A stretch of DNA of 64,000 bases from JAJPXC01 sp964517875 (lineage in GTDB: Bacteria > Bacteroidota > Bacteroidia > Bacteroidales > Muribaculaceae). Of this stretch, positions 27,377 through 36,079 are shown piece after piece (within the stretch, counting starts at the first letter, position 1; the number at the start of each line of letters is the position of its first letter). Made by a program: the position numbers and the translations under genes. The stretch is from contig CAZFEU010000001.1 in assembly GCA_964517875.1 (NCBI GenBank), positions 62,001-126,000 on the forward strand, written 5' to 3'. The notes under the pieces were generated by a model. That model was not told the origin of the DNA and searched no databases. It saw only the letters and a program-made list of their open reading frames with translations.

Positions 27377-28135
27377 ATGTTTTATGCTGAAGATATAGAA
27401 GCCACTCTGCGCAGCATGGCCGATGAACACCAGGCAGCACAACTTATGCGCTTCTTTAAAACTGGTCCAGGAGAGTATGGCGATGGGGATAAGTTTATTG
27501 GTCTTCGCAATCCTCAAGTAAGAATGATAGTAAAAGAGGCATGGAAGGAAACATCTCTCAGCGAGGCAGCAAAACTTGTCAGATCATCGATTCATGAGGT
27601 GCGTCTATGTGGATTATTAATAATGGTGGAGCAATACCTACGAGCAGTGAAGAAAGGTGATGCTGACTCTATGTCACTTATCTTCAATCAATATGTAGCA
27701 CTCCATCCTCATATTAATAATTGGGACCTCGTTGACCTTTCGGCGATAAAAATAGTAGGCAATCACGAAGTTAATAATCCTTCAGTAACGTTGATGGATG
27801 AGTGGATAACACCGGAAGGACACACACTGTGGCAACAGCGCATTGCTATGGTAAGTACATGGATTATAACAAGAAGCGGACATCCTGAAGTGTGCTTTAG
27901 GCGAGCGAAGAAACTCCTTAATAGTCCACACGATTTGCTGCATAAAGCTGCGGGCTGGATGCTACGTGAAACGTGGAAAAAAGGATATCGTGATGATTTG
28001 CGTCGATTTCTTGACGATAACGTGACTCTGATGCCCTCAGTTATGCTTAGTTACGCCTGCGAACAAATGACCGACAATGAACGTCATAGTTGGCAACTAA
28101 AAAGAAAGCCGGCCCCGGTGAAGAGCCAGCTTTAA
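27377..28135 (+). CDS. AlkD-like DNA alkylation repair protein
   Basis: The 252-residue helical protein matches the HEAT-like-repeat AlkC/AlkD family. It has the typical FFKTGPGEYGDGDKFIGLRN start and, near the middle, NNWDLVDLSA, which holds the conserved Trp-Asp of AlkD glycosylases, followed by helical repeats (QQRIAMVSTW, HKAAGWMLRE). These enzymes excise alkylated bases without flipping them out. The gene is alone between the efflux operon and ilvA. Its last codons contain a terminator hairpin. Confidence 0.9.
   Translation: MFYAEDIEATLRSMADEHQAAQLMRFFKTGPGEYGDGDKFIGLRNPQVRMIVKEAWKETSLSEAAKLVRSSIHEVRLCGLLIMVEQYLRAVKKGDADSMSLIFNQYVALHPHINNWDLVDLSAIKIVGNHEVNNPSVTLMDEWITPEGHTLWQQRIAMVSTWIITRSGHPEVCFRRAKKLLNSPHDLLHKAAGWMLRETWKKGYRDDLRRFLDDNVTLMPSVMLSYACEQMTDNERHSWQLKRKPAPVKSQL
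28105..28133. terminator. Bidirectional terminator overlapping the end of the AlkD-like gene
   Basis: AAAGCCGGC (28105-28113) pairs with GCCAGCTTT (28125-28133) with one mismatch. On the minus strand it is followed by TTTCTTTTT, so it should end the cyd-ilvA transcript; on the plus strand the tail is weaker. Confidence 0.6.
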
Positions 28136-28154
28136 AATAATAAATAATTTAAAC

Positions 28155-29357
28155 TTAGCTTACGCCAAAACCAGCATCCTGCAACCCCTTGCGTATTATC
28201 TCGATATGCTCATGATTGCGTGTCTCAAGGTCAAGGCGTATTGAGCATCGATTGATTGAACCAGATGTAGCAAGGCGGTCGTGAACTACTGAGATCACAT
28301 TGGCACCAAGCTGGCCTACGATAGCGCAAACGGCAGATAGCTGACCGGGCTTATCATCAAGATCCACCGATAGCGTGCAAGCGCGCCCATCCTTGGCAAG
28401 TCCGCGATTTATAATGCGATTGAGGAATGTGACATCAACATTTCCTCCCGACACTAAACAAACTACTTTCTTTCCTTCGATTGGAAGATGTCCGAACATC
28501 GCTGCTGCCACTGCCACCGCCCCAGCTCCTTCAGCTACAAGTTTTTGCTTCTCAATAAGCGCAAGGATTGCAGCTGCTGTCTCATCGTCGGTTACAGTTA
28601 CTACCTCATCGACGTACTTACGACACAACTCATAAGTATTAACACCTGGCTCCTTCACTGAGATACCATCGGCTATGGTTGATACCGATGGGAGTCGTAT
28701 GATTTCACCTTTGTTTAGTGAATCATACATTGAGGGTGCGCCAGCGGCCTGAACGCCATAGACCTTAATGTCGGGGCGTAGCTCCTTGATAGCCATTGCC
28801 ACACCTGAAATAAGTCCGCCACCACCGATAGGCACTATAACTGCCTCAACATCGGGCATCTCCTCTATAATTTCAAGTCCGATTGTGCCTTGGCCGGCTA
28901 TCACCAAAGGATCGTCAAATGGGTGCACAAAAGTGTAGCCGTATTCATCGCGCAACTCTAATGCACGCTGATAGGCATCATCATATACACCAGGCACCAG
29001 ACATACCTCGGCTCCAAATCCCTTTGTAGCCTCTATCTTTGAGATTGGCGCTCCTGCAGGAAGACAAATCAGCGATTTGATTCCATTGTGTGTTGCGCCC
29101 AGTGCCACACCCTGTGCATGATTACCAGCCGAACAAGCGATTACACCCTTTGCCTTCTCCTCATCACTGAGCTGTGAGATCTTATAATATGCACCTCGTA
29201 GTTTGAATGATCCGGTATATTGTAGATTCTCGGGCTTAAGGTAAATTTGAGCCGTTGAACTAAGCTTGGTGGGTCCAACGATGCGTGTATTACGCGCTAC
29301 ACCCTTAAGCACCGCCTTCGCGCGGTAAATCTCAGACAACTGAAGAACTTCGTTCAT
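28155..29357 (-). CDS. ilvA: Threonine ammonia-lyase
   Basis: The 400-residue PLP enzyme has the cofactor lysine K52 in TGSFKLRGA, the phosphate-binding loop GGGGLISG and a C-terminal ACT domain (about 325-400, VDLDDKPGQLSAVCAIV). It turns threonine into 2-oxobutanoate for isoleucine synthesis or catabolism. The single short ACT region matches the shorter form found in many anaerobes. It starts only 21 bp after the cydB stop, so it is probably read from the cyd operon, an unusual partner. Confidence 0.93.
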   Translation of the reverse strand: MNEVLQLSEIYRAKAVLKGVARNTRIVGPTKLSSTAQIYLKPENLQYTGSFKLRGAYYKISQLSDEEKAKGVIACSAGNHAQGVALGATHNGIKSLICLPAGAPISKIEATKGFGAEVCLVPGVYDDAYQRALELRDEYGYTFVHPFDDPLVIAGQGTIGLEIIEEMPDVEAVIVPIGGGGLISGVAMAIKELRPDIKVYGVQAAGAPSMYDSLNKGEIIRLPSVSTIADGISVKEPGVNTYELCRKYVDEVVTVTDDETAAAILALIEKQKLVAEGAGAVAVAAAMFGHLPIEGKKVVCLVSGGNVDVTFLNRIINRGLAKDGRACTLSVDLDDKPGQLSAVCAIVGQLGANVISVVHDRLATSGSINRCSIRLDLETRNHEHIEIIRKGLQDAGFGVS

Positions 29358-29378
29358 CTTTATAAGATTATGATTATC

Positions 29379-30521
29379 TTAATATTTATGTTCTTTCGAC
29401 TCCATTTCGGCTGGAGTAATAGGCTTGTGATCCATCTTACGCCATACATAAACAATATAGGCAAGAACTACTGGGATTATAAACGACACAACCGACATAA
29501 CATTTAGTGTAAACTCACTCGATGAACTGTTACGAATTGTGAGCGACATCTGTGGGTCGACAAGCGATGGATAATAAGGAGTATTATTATAGCCAGCTAT
29601 GCTCAGCAACACCAACACTACTAAAACAGTGCCTATTCCCGACCACCATATACCCGCAGTCCAGTGTTTTGCCACGACAGAGCGGATTATTGCATAAAGT
29701 ACCATCACCACACCAATCAAGAACAGAATGCCAAACCACCACATATCCACAAGATTGAAGAAATATTTGAATTTCTCAACAGTCACTTTACCTGTGGCAT
29801 CGTAGCTGTAGCCAGGCCATGTGAACAGTACAGCAATGAATACCAGGAAGAATAGGGTGAAGGTGACACCATTTAGCAGCACTCGCTTCTTGTTGGTGTT
29901 GAAAAAAGTATTGTCGCCTGCAATGTTATTGAGGAAGTAAAGCGAAGCCTGTGTACGGGCAAGAAATAAAACGGTAATGCCAAGCAGCAGGTTGGGCCAA
30001 TAAAATATCGCTTCAATGCCATGTGACTCGGCCCATTGCGAAATCACTGGCGCACCAACATTAATAAGATTGCTTTTAATTACAGTGAATTCTGCACCGA
30101 AAAACATCATGCCTACGGCCACGCCAAGCAATATGCAACCTACACAACCATTGATGAACAAGCAAGTGTCATAAGTTGTCCGACCAAATATATTTCCGGG
30201 TTTTGAACGGAATTCATAGCTTACGGCTTGGATAACAAAGCTGAACAGTATGAGCATCCACAACCAATAAGCGCCTCCGAAACTGGTGGAGTAGAACAAA
30301 GGGAAGGATGCGAAAAAAGCGCCACCAAATACCACAAGAGTGGTAAACGTAAGCTCCCACTTGCGCCCAAGTGAGTTCACCATCATAGTCCTATCAAGTT
30401 TCGAGGGAGTAGAAAGCAACATTGATTGCCCGCCCTGAACCATAAGGAGGAACACAAGGATTGCGCCGAGTACGGCTATTAGAAGCCACCAATAATTCTG
30501 AAGTAATTCGAGATGTGTCAT
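29379..30521 (-). CDS. cydB: Cytochrome bd oxidase subunit II
   Basis: The 380-residue membrane protein has about eight to nine hydrophobic helices, a GxWExxFTxLVVFGGAFFASFP-like segment (ELTFTTLVVFGGAFFASFP) and SFGGAYWLWML, typical of CydB. It pairs with CydA to reduce oxygen to water with quinol as the donor. It starts 5 bp after cydA. In gut Bacteroidales bd oxidase allows growth in trace oxygen. Confidence 0.93.
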   Translation of the reverse strand: MTHLELLQNYWWLLIAVLGAILVFLLMVQGGQSMLLSTPSKLDRTMMVNSLGRKWELTFTTLVVFGGAFFASFPLFYSTSFGGAYWLWMLILFSFVIQAVSYEFRSKPGNIFGRTTYDTCLFINGCVGCILLGVAVGMMFFGAEFTVIKSNLINVGAPVISQWAESHGIEAIFYWPNLLLGITVLFLARTQASLYFLNNIAGDNTFFNTNKKRVLLNGVTFTLFFLVFIAVLFTWPGYSYDATGKVTVEKFKYFFNLVDMWWFGILFLIGVVMVLYAIIRSVVAKHWTAGIWWSGIGTVLVVLVLLSIAGYNNTPYYPSLVDPQMSLTIRNSSSSEFTLNVMSVVSFIIPVVLAYIVYVWRKMDHKPITPAEMESKEHKY

Positions 30522-30526
30522 AGCCG

Positions 30527-32095
30527 TTAATCGTTAGAGTTCTCAATATCAGTGTTAACTTTACGGGCGATATAACGCACCATAATGCTTATCTCCGCTA
30601 TAAGCATTGCTGTGAACAGCACAGCAAATATCCAGAAAGTGAGCTGAACCGAACTTTCGGAAATTGCGGAAACGCCGGCACGTGTTGGCATAAGATCCTG
30701 GATTACCCACGGCTGTCGACCTACCTCGGCAACTACCCAGCCGGCTTGTGAACATATCCATACCACGGGGATGGAAATCACACCAAGCCAACCTATCAAT
30801 TTACTTTCCGCTGTATGAGGCTTGCGATAAACAATATATACCATTATGAGCAAGAAAATCAGCAAATATCCTCCGGACATCACCATGATGCGGAAAGAAT
30901 AGAATGTAAGTCCAACCGGTGGAACTAAATCCGATGGGTTGTTATAGTAACCATAGCCGAAATATTGGTAATCCTCAGAAAGCGCTTTTGTTGCCACTTC
31001 CATCGCTACGGTATCACCATTACTATAAGCTTCATTGTATTGGCGCAATGCGGTTTGTGCCGCTTTGCCTCGAGTGATACGCTCCTGGTAGCTTACTGTA
31101 TTGATTGTGTCGCCCTGAGCATTGATCGATACACCGTCGATAATATCTTTAATTCCAGGCACAAATGAATTAGCGTCATGGTTGGCAAGAATTGAAAGGC
31201 CATAAGGGATATCAATTGAAAAGAGCATCTCCTTCTCATCATTGTCCACAGTCTTATCGGGATTGAGTATACCAACACCTACAAGGCTTTGCCCTTTTGA
31301 ACCGTGATATAAACCCTCCATAGCTGCAAGTTTCATCGGTTGTACTTGGCTCACTACAACTGCTGATCCATCGCCGGTCCACATTGTCAGCACAATGCCA
31401 ACAAGACCAACCCATCCAGCCACTTTGATCGAACGCAACGACATGGCCACATTGCTTTTGCGCAGAAGGAAGATGCAACTTATACCCACCACAAATACTG
31501 CGGCGAGTACCCAGCCACTGAATACCGTATGGAAAAACTTATTGATGGCAACGGGTGATAGGGCCACTTCCCAGAAGTTTGACATTACATTGCGCATTTG
31601 TGCGGGGTCGAATTCCATACCCGCAGGGTATTGCATCCATGCGTTGGCCACAAGAATCCACAATGCCGATAGACAAACGCCAAATGCAGTAAGCCACGTA
31701 GACGCAAGGTGAAACCCGGGGCTCACTTTCTTCCAACCGAAGAACATCACAGCCACAAATGTAGCCTCGAGGAAGAAGGCAAACAAGCCCTCAATGGCGA
31801 GCGGTGCGCCGAAGATATCGCCCACAAACCAACTGTAATTTGACCAGTTAGTGCCAAATTCAAATTCGAGAATAATACCCGTCGCCACTCCACAGGCGAA
31901 GTTAATGCCGAAAAGTGTCATCCAAAATTTGGTAATACGGCGCCAACGTTCATTACGTGTACGATAATAGATAGTCTCCATGATGCCCACTATCAGCGAC
32001 AATCCAATAGTGAGCGGTACGAATAGCCAGTGATACATCGCTGTTAGTGCAAACTGCAATCGCGACCAATCAACTGTACCGATCAAGTTGTCCAT
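30527..32095 (-). CDS. cydA: Cytochrome bd oxidase subunit I
   Basis: The 522-residue protein has the haem ligand region H22 (YHWLFVPLTIGLSL), a WxxxG-type GINFACGVATGI segment, and the conserved GWVVAEVGRQPW near the end. The Q-loop (about 245-395) includes residues for quinol binding. It is the catalytic subunit of the quinol:oxygen oxidoreductase. A small DUF4492 gene precedes it by 47 bp and cydB follows. Confidence 0.95.
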   Translation of the reverse strand: MDNLIGTVDWSRLQFALTAMYHWLFVPLTIGLSLIVGIMETIYYRTRNERWRRITKFWMTLFGINFACGVATGIILEFEFGTNWSNYSWFVGDIFGAPLAIEGLFAFFLEATFVAVMFFGWKKVSPGFHLASTWLTAFGVCLSALWILVANAWMQYPAGMEFDPAQMRNVMSNFWEVALSPVAINKFFHTVFSGWVLAAVFVVGISCIFLLRKSNVAMSLRSIKVAGWVGLVGIVLTMWTGDGSAVVVSQVQPMKLAAMEGLYHGSKGQSLVGVGILNPDKTVDNDEKEMLFSIDIPYGLSILANHDANSFVPGIKDIIDGVSINAQGDTINTVSYQERITRGKAAQTALRQYNEAYSNGDTVAMEVATKALSEDYQYFGYGYYNNPSDLVPPVGLTFYSFRIMVMSGGYLLIFLLIMVYIVYRKPHTAESKLIGWLGVISIPVVWICSQAGWVVAEVGRQPWVIQDLMPTRAGVSAISESSVQLTFWIFAVLFTAMLIAEISIMVRYIARKVNTDIENSND

Positions 32096-32142
32096 ACTTT
32101 TGGGTTATTTAGTTATGAGTTATTAAGTTTCAATTCATGGTA

Positions 32143-32352
32143 TCACCTTGTGGTGAGTGAGGTTCTTACCGCATTAGCTCGGTCAGCGTCGTTATCATAG
32201 TCGCGGCTTAACAGGTTTGGGAAGAAAAAGACTTTTAGCACGGCAAAAAGTATCACTACCTTAATGATGATCAGTATCCACAACGACTTACCTACAGTCA
32301 TTTGGCGAAAGCCGTCGTAATAAAATTGCCATATGCTATTGAGCTTTTTCAC
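32143..32352 (-). CDS. DUF4492 single-pass membrane protein (cyd-associated)
   Basis: The 69-residue protein matches DUF4492, a small protein linked to cydAB in Bacteroidota: MKKLNSIWQFYYDGFRQM, one transmembrane helix (about 24-46, LWILIIIKVVILFAVLKVFFF) and a hydrophilic tail. The start codon is GTG (read as M) because the upstream in-frame codons include a stop. It may be a small accessory subunit, like CydX in other bacteria; this is inference. Confidence 0.88.
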   Translation of the reverse strand: MKKLNSIWQFYYDGFRQMTVGKSLWILIIIKVVILFAVLKVFFFPNLLSRDYDNDADRANAVRTSLTTR

Positions 32353-32396
32353 GATTCATCAAACGCGACATGTCTTTTCGGTTAATTCAAGATGAG

Positions 32397-32404
32397 CAAA
32401 TGTA
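32397..32404 (-). promoter_or_regulatory. Promoter -7 element of the DUF4492-cydAB operon
   Basis: The minus strand has TACATTTG at 32397-32404, 44 bases before the GTG start. The -33 element is not clear. Confidence 0.4.
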
Positions 32405-32447
32405 CTCAAAATTTTATTACCTCTACTATTTTTGATGCAAAAAGTAC

Positions 32448-32455
32448 TACTTTTG
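32448..32455 (+). promoter_or_regulatory. Promoter -7 element of the cation exchanger gene
   Basis: TACTTTTG at 32448-32455 fits TAnnTTTG, 37 bases before the ATG at 32493. It is divergent from the cyd promoter. Confidence 0.4.
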
Positions 32456-32492
32456 TCAGTAATAAACCGCAACAATAATTTGAGAAACAATC

Positions 32493-33455
32493 ATGATAGA
32501 TGTAATATGGCTCATAGTTGGGCTGGTGTTGATTTTAGTGGGTGCCAATATGCTTACCGACGGAGCTTCGGCTATAGCCTCACGCTTAGGCCTTAGCGAC
32601 CTTATTATCGGTTTGACAATAGTAGCGTTTGGTACATCGGCTCCTGAATTGGCAATTTCCATTATTTCATCAATCAATGGCAGTGCTCAGCTCGCCATTG
32701 GCAATGTAGTGGGCAGCAATATATTTAATGTATTAGTCATTATCGGTATAACAGCCATTGTACGGCCTATCAAAGTTGATAAAAGCGTCATGGTCACTGA
32801 AATACCGATTGTAGTATTCTCGGCAGCCGTGATGCTCCTGCTCGGTAATAGCGCAATAATAAATGGTGCAGGTGGAGTAAATGAAATTACACGCATAGAT
32901 GGCATCTTCCTCCTGCTTGTTTTCGTCATGTTTATGCGCCACACATTCACCCAAGCTAAGGCTCAACCATCGTTACCCTCAGGCGAAAGCAAGCCCTCAG
33001 CGACCATGTCGGCTGGCAAATCAGTGTTGTGGGTTTTGATTGGACTTGCCGCGCTTGTGTGGGGTGGCGACCGTTTTGTCGATGGAGCCAGCGGAGTAGC
33101 CCGCGGGCTTGGCGTCAGCGAAGCCGTAATTGGTCTTACCATTGTCGCGGCCGGCACATCGCTCCCCGAGCTGGCTACATCGGTTGTTGCATCCATCAAA
33201 GGTAAGCCGGGAATTGCAGTTGGCAACGTGGTGGGGAGCAACATTTTCAACGTCTTCCTTGTGCTCGGCGCATCTGCCACCATCTCGCCGCTACCATTTG
33301 GCGACATTTCCAATCTCGACCTCTCGACCCTGCTAATCTCCTCGCTGTTATTCTACTTATTTGCCTGGGTCTACAAAGAGCGCACCATCACCCGCCTCGA
33401 AGGCACAATCCTCACCCTATGCTACATCGCCTACATCGCACTCCTTCTCTCATAG
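32493..33455 (+). CDS. Calcium/sodium antiporter (CaCA family, YrbG-like)
   Basis: The 320-residue membrane protein has two inverted halves with the alpha-repeat motifs: GLTIVAFGTSAPELAIS near residue 46 and GLTIVAAGTSLPELATS near residue 213, each followed by GNVVGSNIFNV. This duplication is diagnostic of CaCA exchangers. About ten helices are predicted. It probably extrudes Ca2+ in exchange for Na+ or H+. It is a single gene facing guaA. Confidence 0.92.
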   Translation: MIDVIWLIVGLVLILVGANMLTDGASAIASRLGLSDLIIGLTIVAFGTSAPELAISIISSINGSAQLAIGNVVGSNIFNVLVIIGITAIVRPIKVDKSVMVTEIPIVVFSAAVMLLLGNSAIINGAGGVNEITRIDGIFLLLVFVMFMRHTFTQAKAQPSLPSGESKPSATMSAGKSVLWVLIGLAALVWGGDRFVDGASGVARGLGVSEAVIGLTIVAAGTSLPELATSVVASIKGKPGIAVGNVVGSNIFNVFLVLGASATISPLPFGDISNLDLSTLLISSLLFYLFAWVYKERTITRLEGTILTLCYIAYIALLLS

Positions 33456-33496
33456 GCCTTGATAAGAGATCTGTTATTTCGTACTTTCACGCTCGG

Positions 33497-35020
33497 TCAT
33501 TCCCACTCTATGGTCGACGGTGGCTTAGAGGAGATGTCATAGGTTACGCGGTTGACGCCGCGCACATGGTTGATGATATCGTTTGATACTTTAGCCAGGA
33601 AATCGTAGGGTAGGTGAGCCCAGTCGGCTGTCATCGCGTCGGTAGAGGTGACGGCACGGAGCGCTACCGCACGTTCATATGTGCGTTCATCGCCCATCAC
33701 GCCCACGCTCTGCACGGGCAGCAATATTACTCCGGCCTGCCATACCTTGTCATATAGTCCCCAATCACGGAGTCCTTGTATAAAGATATGGTCTGCCTCC
33801 TGGAGCACTGCAACTTTCTCGGGGGTGATGTCGCCAAGTATGCGCACTGCCAATCCGGGTCCTGGGAATGGATGTCGCTTGATTAGATGCTCAGGCATAC
33901 CGAGTGCGCGCCCTACAGCTCTTACCTCGTCCTTAAACAGGAGACGTAGTGGCTCGCAGAGACGGAGATTCATCTTTTCAGGTAATCCGCCTACGTTATG
34001 GTGACTCTTAATAGTAGTGCCTGTAATCGATAGCGACTCAATGCAATCAGGGTAAATGGTACCCTGAGCGAGCCACCGCACATCTTTTATTTTATGAGCC
34101 TCGTGGTCAAAGACGTCAATGAAGCCACGCCCAATTATCTTACGTTTCTGTTCGGGGTCAGTGACTCCTGCGAGCTCGCTGAAGAATTTTTGTGAAGCAT
34201 CAACGCCTATAACATTTAAGCCGAGACATTCATAATCGTGCAACACATTTTTAAATTCATCCTTGCGTAGCATCCCGTGGTCAACAAAGATGCAAGTTAG
34301 GTTGCTACCAATAGCGCGATTGAGCAGTACTGCCGCAACCGATGAATCTACACCTCCGCTAAGTCCGAGCACTACTTTGTCGTCGCCAAGCTGATGCTTA
34401 AGTGACTCAACAGTACTTTCAATAAATGAATTTGCACTCCAACTGCAATGAGATCCACATATATCTACTACAAAGTTTTCGAGCAACTGTGTGCCACACT
34501 CACTGTGGAATACCTCAGGATGGAACTGTACTCCCCAAGTCTTGGTGTTTTCAACATGATAGGCTGCCACCTTCACCTTCGAAGTAGAAGCGATTATCTT
34601 AAAAGAGTCGGGAACGTAAGTGATGGTGTCGCCATGACTCATCCACACTTGCGCTCCCTTGTCAATAAATTTCATAAGCGGGTCGGCCGAATCGACATAA
34701 TCGATATTTGCACGGCCGTATTCCCGTGAGTTTGCCGGTTCAACTTTACCACCTGCTTGATAGGCTATGAATTGAGCTCCGTAGCATATACCGAGCACCG
34801 GCATTTTAGATGCAATTAACGATATGTCAGCTTTGAAGGCCTTATCATCGTAAACTGAGAAAGGCGACCCGGAAAGTATACACCCTATCACCGATGGATC
34901 ATCGTGGGGAAACTTGTTGTAGGGTACAATCTCACAATAAGTTGAGAGTTCGCGTACTCGTCGTCCTATAAGCTGAGTTGTCTGCGAGCCGAAGTCGAGA
35001 ATTATGATCTTTTCTTGCAT
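33497..35020 (-). CDS. guaA: GMP synthase (glutamine-hydrolysing)
   Basis: The 507-residue enzyme has an N-terminal class I glutamine amidotransferase (C79 in LGICYGAQF, and WGVQFHPEVFHSE with catalytic His and Glu) and the ATP pyrophosphatase domain (LGLSGGVDSSVAAV). The C-terminal dimerisation domain ends with SKPPSTIEWE. It converts XMP to GMP in purine synthesis. A -7 element TAACTTTG on the minus strand (35075-35082) lies about 55 bp upstream. Downstream it faces the exchanger gene with no obvious terminator. Confidence 0.96.
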   Translation of the reverse strand: MQEKIIILDFGSQTTQLIGRRVRELSTYCEIVPYNKFPHDDPSVIGCILSGSPFSVYDDKAFKADISLIASKMPVLGICYGAQFIAYQAGGKVEPANSREYGRANIDYVDSADPLMKFIDKGAQVWMSHGDTITYVPDSFKIIASTSKVKVAAYHVENTKTWGVQFHPEVFHSECGTQLLENFVVDICGSHCSWSANSFIESTVESLKHQLGDDKVVLGLSGGVDSSVAAVLLNRAIGSNLTCIFVDHGMLRKDEFKNVLHDYECLGLNVIGVDASQKFFSELAGVTDPEQKRKIIGRGFIDVFDHEAHKIKDVRWLAQGTIYPDCIESLSITGTTIKSHHNVGGLPEKMNLRLCEPLRLLFKDEVRAVGRALGMPEHLIKRHPFPGPGLAVRILGDITPEKVAVLQEADHIFIQGLRDWGLYDKVWQAGVILLPVQSVGVMGDERTYERAVALRAVTSTDAMTADWAHLPYDFLAKVSNDIINHVRGVNRVTYDISSKPPSTIEWE

Positions 35021-35074
35021 CTATGATTAGAAGTTTTGCACTCGCTGGGAGTGTAGTAATTGCATTTCACGATG

Positions 35075-35082
35075 CAAAGTTA
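35075..35082 (-). promoter_or_regulatory. Promoter -7 element of guaA
   Basis: The minus strand has TAACTTTG at 35075-35082. The leader between it and the start contains a small hairpin (CACTC/GAGTG around 35038-35054). Confidence 0.4.
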
Positions 35083-35097
35083 ATCATAATTGTTGAA

Positions 35098-35535
35098 TCA
35101 TTTATGTACTGTGGCGTTGTTTTGAGTGTCAAAATCGATTTCCAAGTCATTAGATAGCTCTACTTCTTTAGTGCCTTTTTCTACCTCATACTTTACAATA
35201 TACGCTCCGGGGTAGTTGTTGTTGATGTACTGAGTGATCTCAACCGGGATTATTGAAGATGGCACAGAATCATTTCGACCGGCTTCGGCTTTTTCAAACT
35301 CACCCTTTGAGTTAAAGTCAAGACTTGTTCCGTTGGCAAGATACACCTCATATTCGTCACCCAAAGTCTCCTTATCAATCTTTACTTGAGTAATTTTCAC
35401 CCCCTTATAGTTATCACTGATGAAGTTTTGAGCTTCAGTGGGTAGAACAGAAGCATCGGTTGTAGTGACATCTTTGCTCGTACATGCAGCAAATATAGAG
35501 CAAAGAGCAATCATCGACATAGTGTAAAATTTCAT
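35098..35535 (-). CDS. PepSY-like domain lipoprotein
   Basis: The 145-residue protein has a lipoprotein signal (MKFYTMSMIALCSIFAACTS, Cys18 the likely lipid site) and two short repeats, residues about 35-80 and 95-140, each with the pattern ...FI..NY.G..I..V..D.ET. typical of PepSY-like (DUF2874) proteins. Such modules bind or inhibit proteases or other factors in the envelope, with no defined role here. It is divergent from the thioredoxin-VKOR pair; the shared 228-bp region contains palindromes. Confidence 0.8.
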   Translation of the reverse strand: MKFYTMSMIALCSIFAACTSKDVTTTDASVLPTEAQNFISDNYKGVKITQVKIDKETLGDEYEVYLANGTSLDFNSKGEFEKAEAGRNDSVPSSIIPVEITQYINNNYPGAYIVKYEVEKGTKEVELSNDLEIDFDTQNNATVHK

Positions 35536-35618
35536 TTTCTTAGAAATTAGTGAGTAAACTTATTATTCGTTCAATATTTATAATTAACGGTATATAGTTA
35601 ACGCTTTAATCCACAAAA

Positions 35619-35654
35619 TGTTGTACAACAGTTGTTTCCACCCCTGTTATAACA
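35619..35654. repeat. Cluster of palindromes in the PepSY/thioredoxin divergent region
   Basis: TGTTGTACAACA (35619-35630) and TGTTATAACA (35645-35654) are both perfect dyads that share the outer TGTT...AACA half-sites; ACAAC-A-GTTGT overlaps the first (35625-35635). The cluster is a candidate operator for one or both divergent genes. Confidence 0.5.
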
Positions 35655-35763
35655 AGTTAAATTTTAAATAATTACATTTCCATCTATTAAACCACGTTAA
35701 TCGATAAACTCTAAATAAGACAATGATGTTTTTTATTAAAACGAAAACTAAACAATTTAAGCT

Positions 35764-36057
35764 ATGACTTACCAAGACGTAATCAAATCAACATCTACCG
35801 TAGTAGTCGAATTCTATGCATCGTGGTGTCCTCATTGCCAAAAGATGATGCCCATTGTACATCAAATCAAAGAGTTGCTTGATGGCAAAGTTAAAATTTT
35901 TCAATTTGACATCGATGAGAATCGCACCCTCGCTGATCATGAGCAAGTAGAGTCGATACCTACTTTCATTGTATATAAAGACGGCGAGGAGGTATGGCGT
36001 CAGAGTGGTGAAATGGAAGCTGAGGTATTGCTGGCCAATATCCAACGATATGTATAA
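35764..36057 (+). CDS. Thioredoxin-fold protein with CPHC active site
   Basis: The 97-residue protein is a single thioredoxin domain without a signal peptide. The active site is W21-C22-P-H-C25, and the cis-proline loop is ESIPTF. CPHC is the active-site form of DsbA-type oxidases, whereas reducing thioredoxins usually have CGPC, so a more oxidising potential is possible. A VKOR gene, an enzyme that reoxidises such proteins, begins 22 bp downstream. The lack of a signal peptide is odd for that role; acting on the cytoplasmic side of the VKOR domain is one option. Confidence 0.9.
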   Translation: MTYQDVIKSTSTVVVEFYASWCPHCQKMMPIVHQIKELLDGKVKIFQFDIDENRTLADHEQVESIPTFIVYKDGEEVWRQSGEMEAEVLLANIQRYV

Positions 36058-36079
36058 ACATTCCAAGTAATATAGAGTT

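Noticed and set aside
35038..35082. Possible purine riboswitch in the guaA leader
   Set aside because: Only a small hairpin is visible; the conserved loop sequences of the purine riboswitch are not present.
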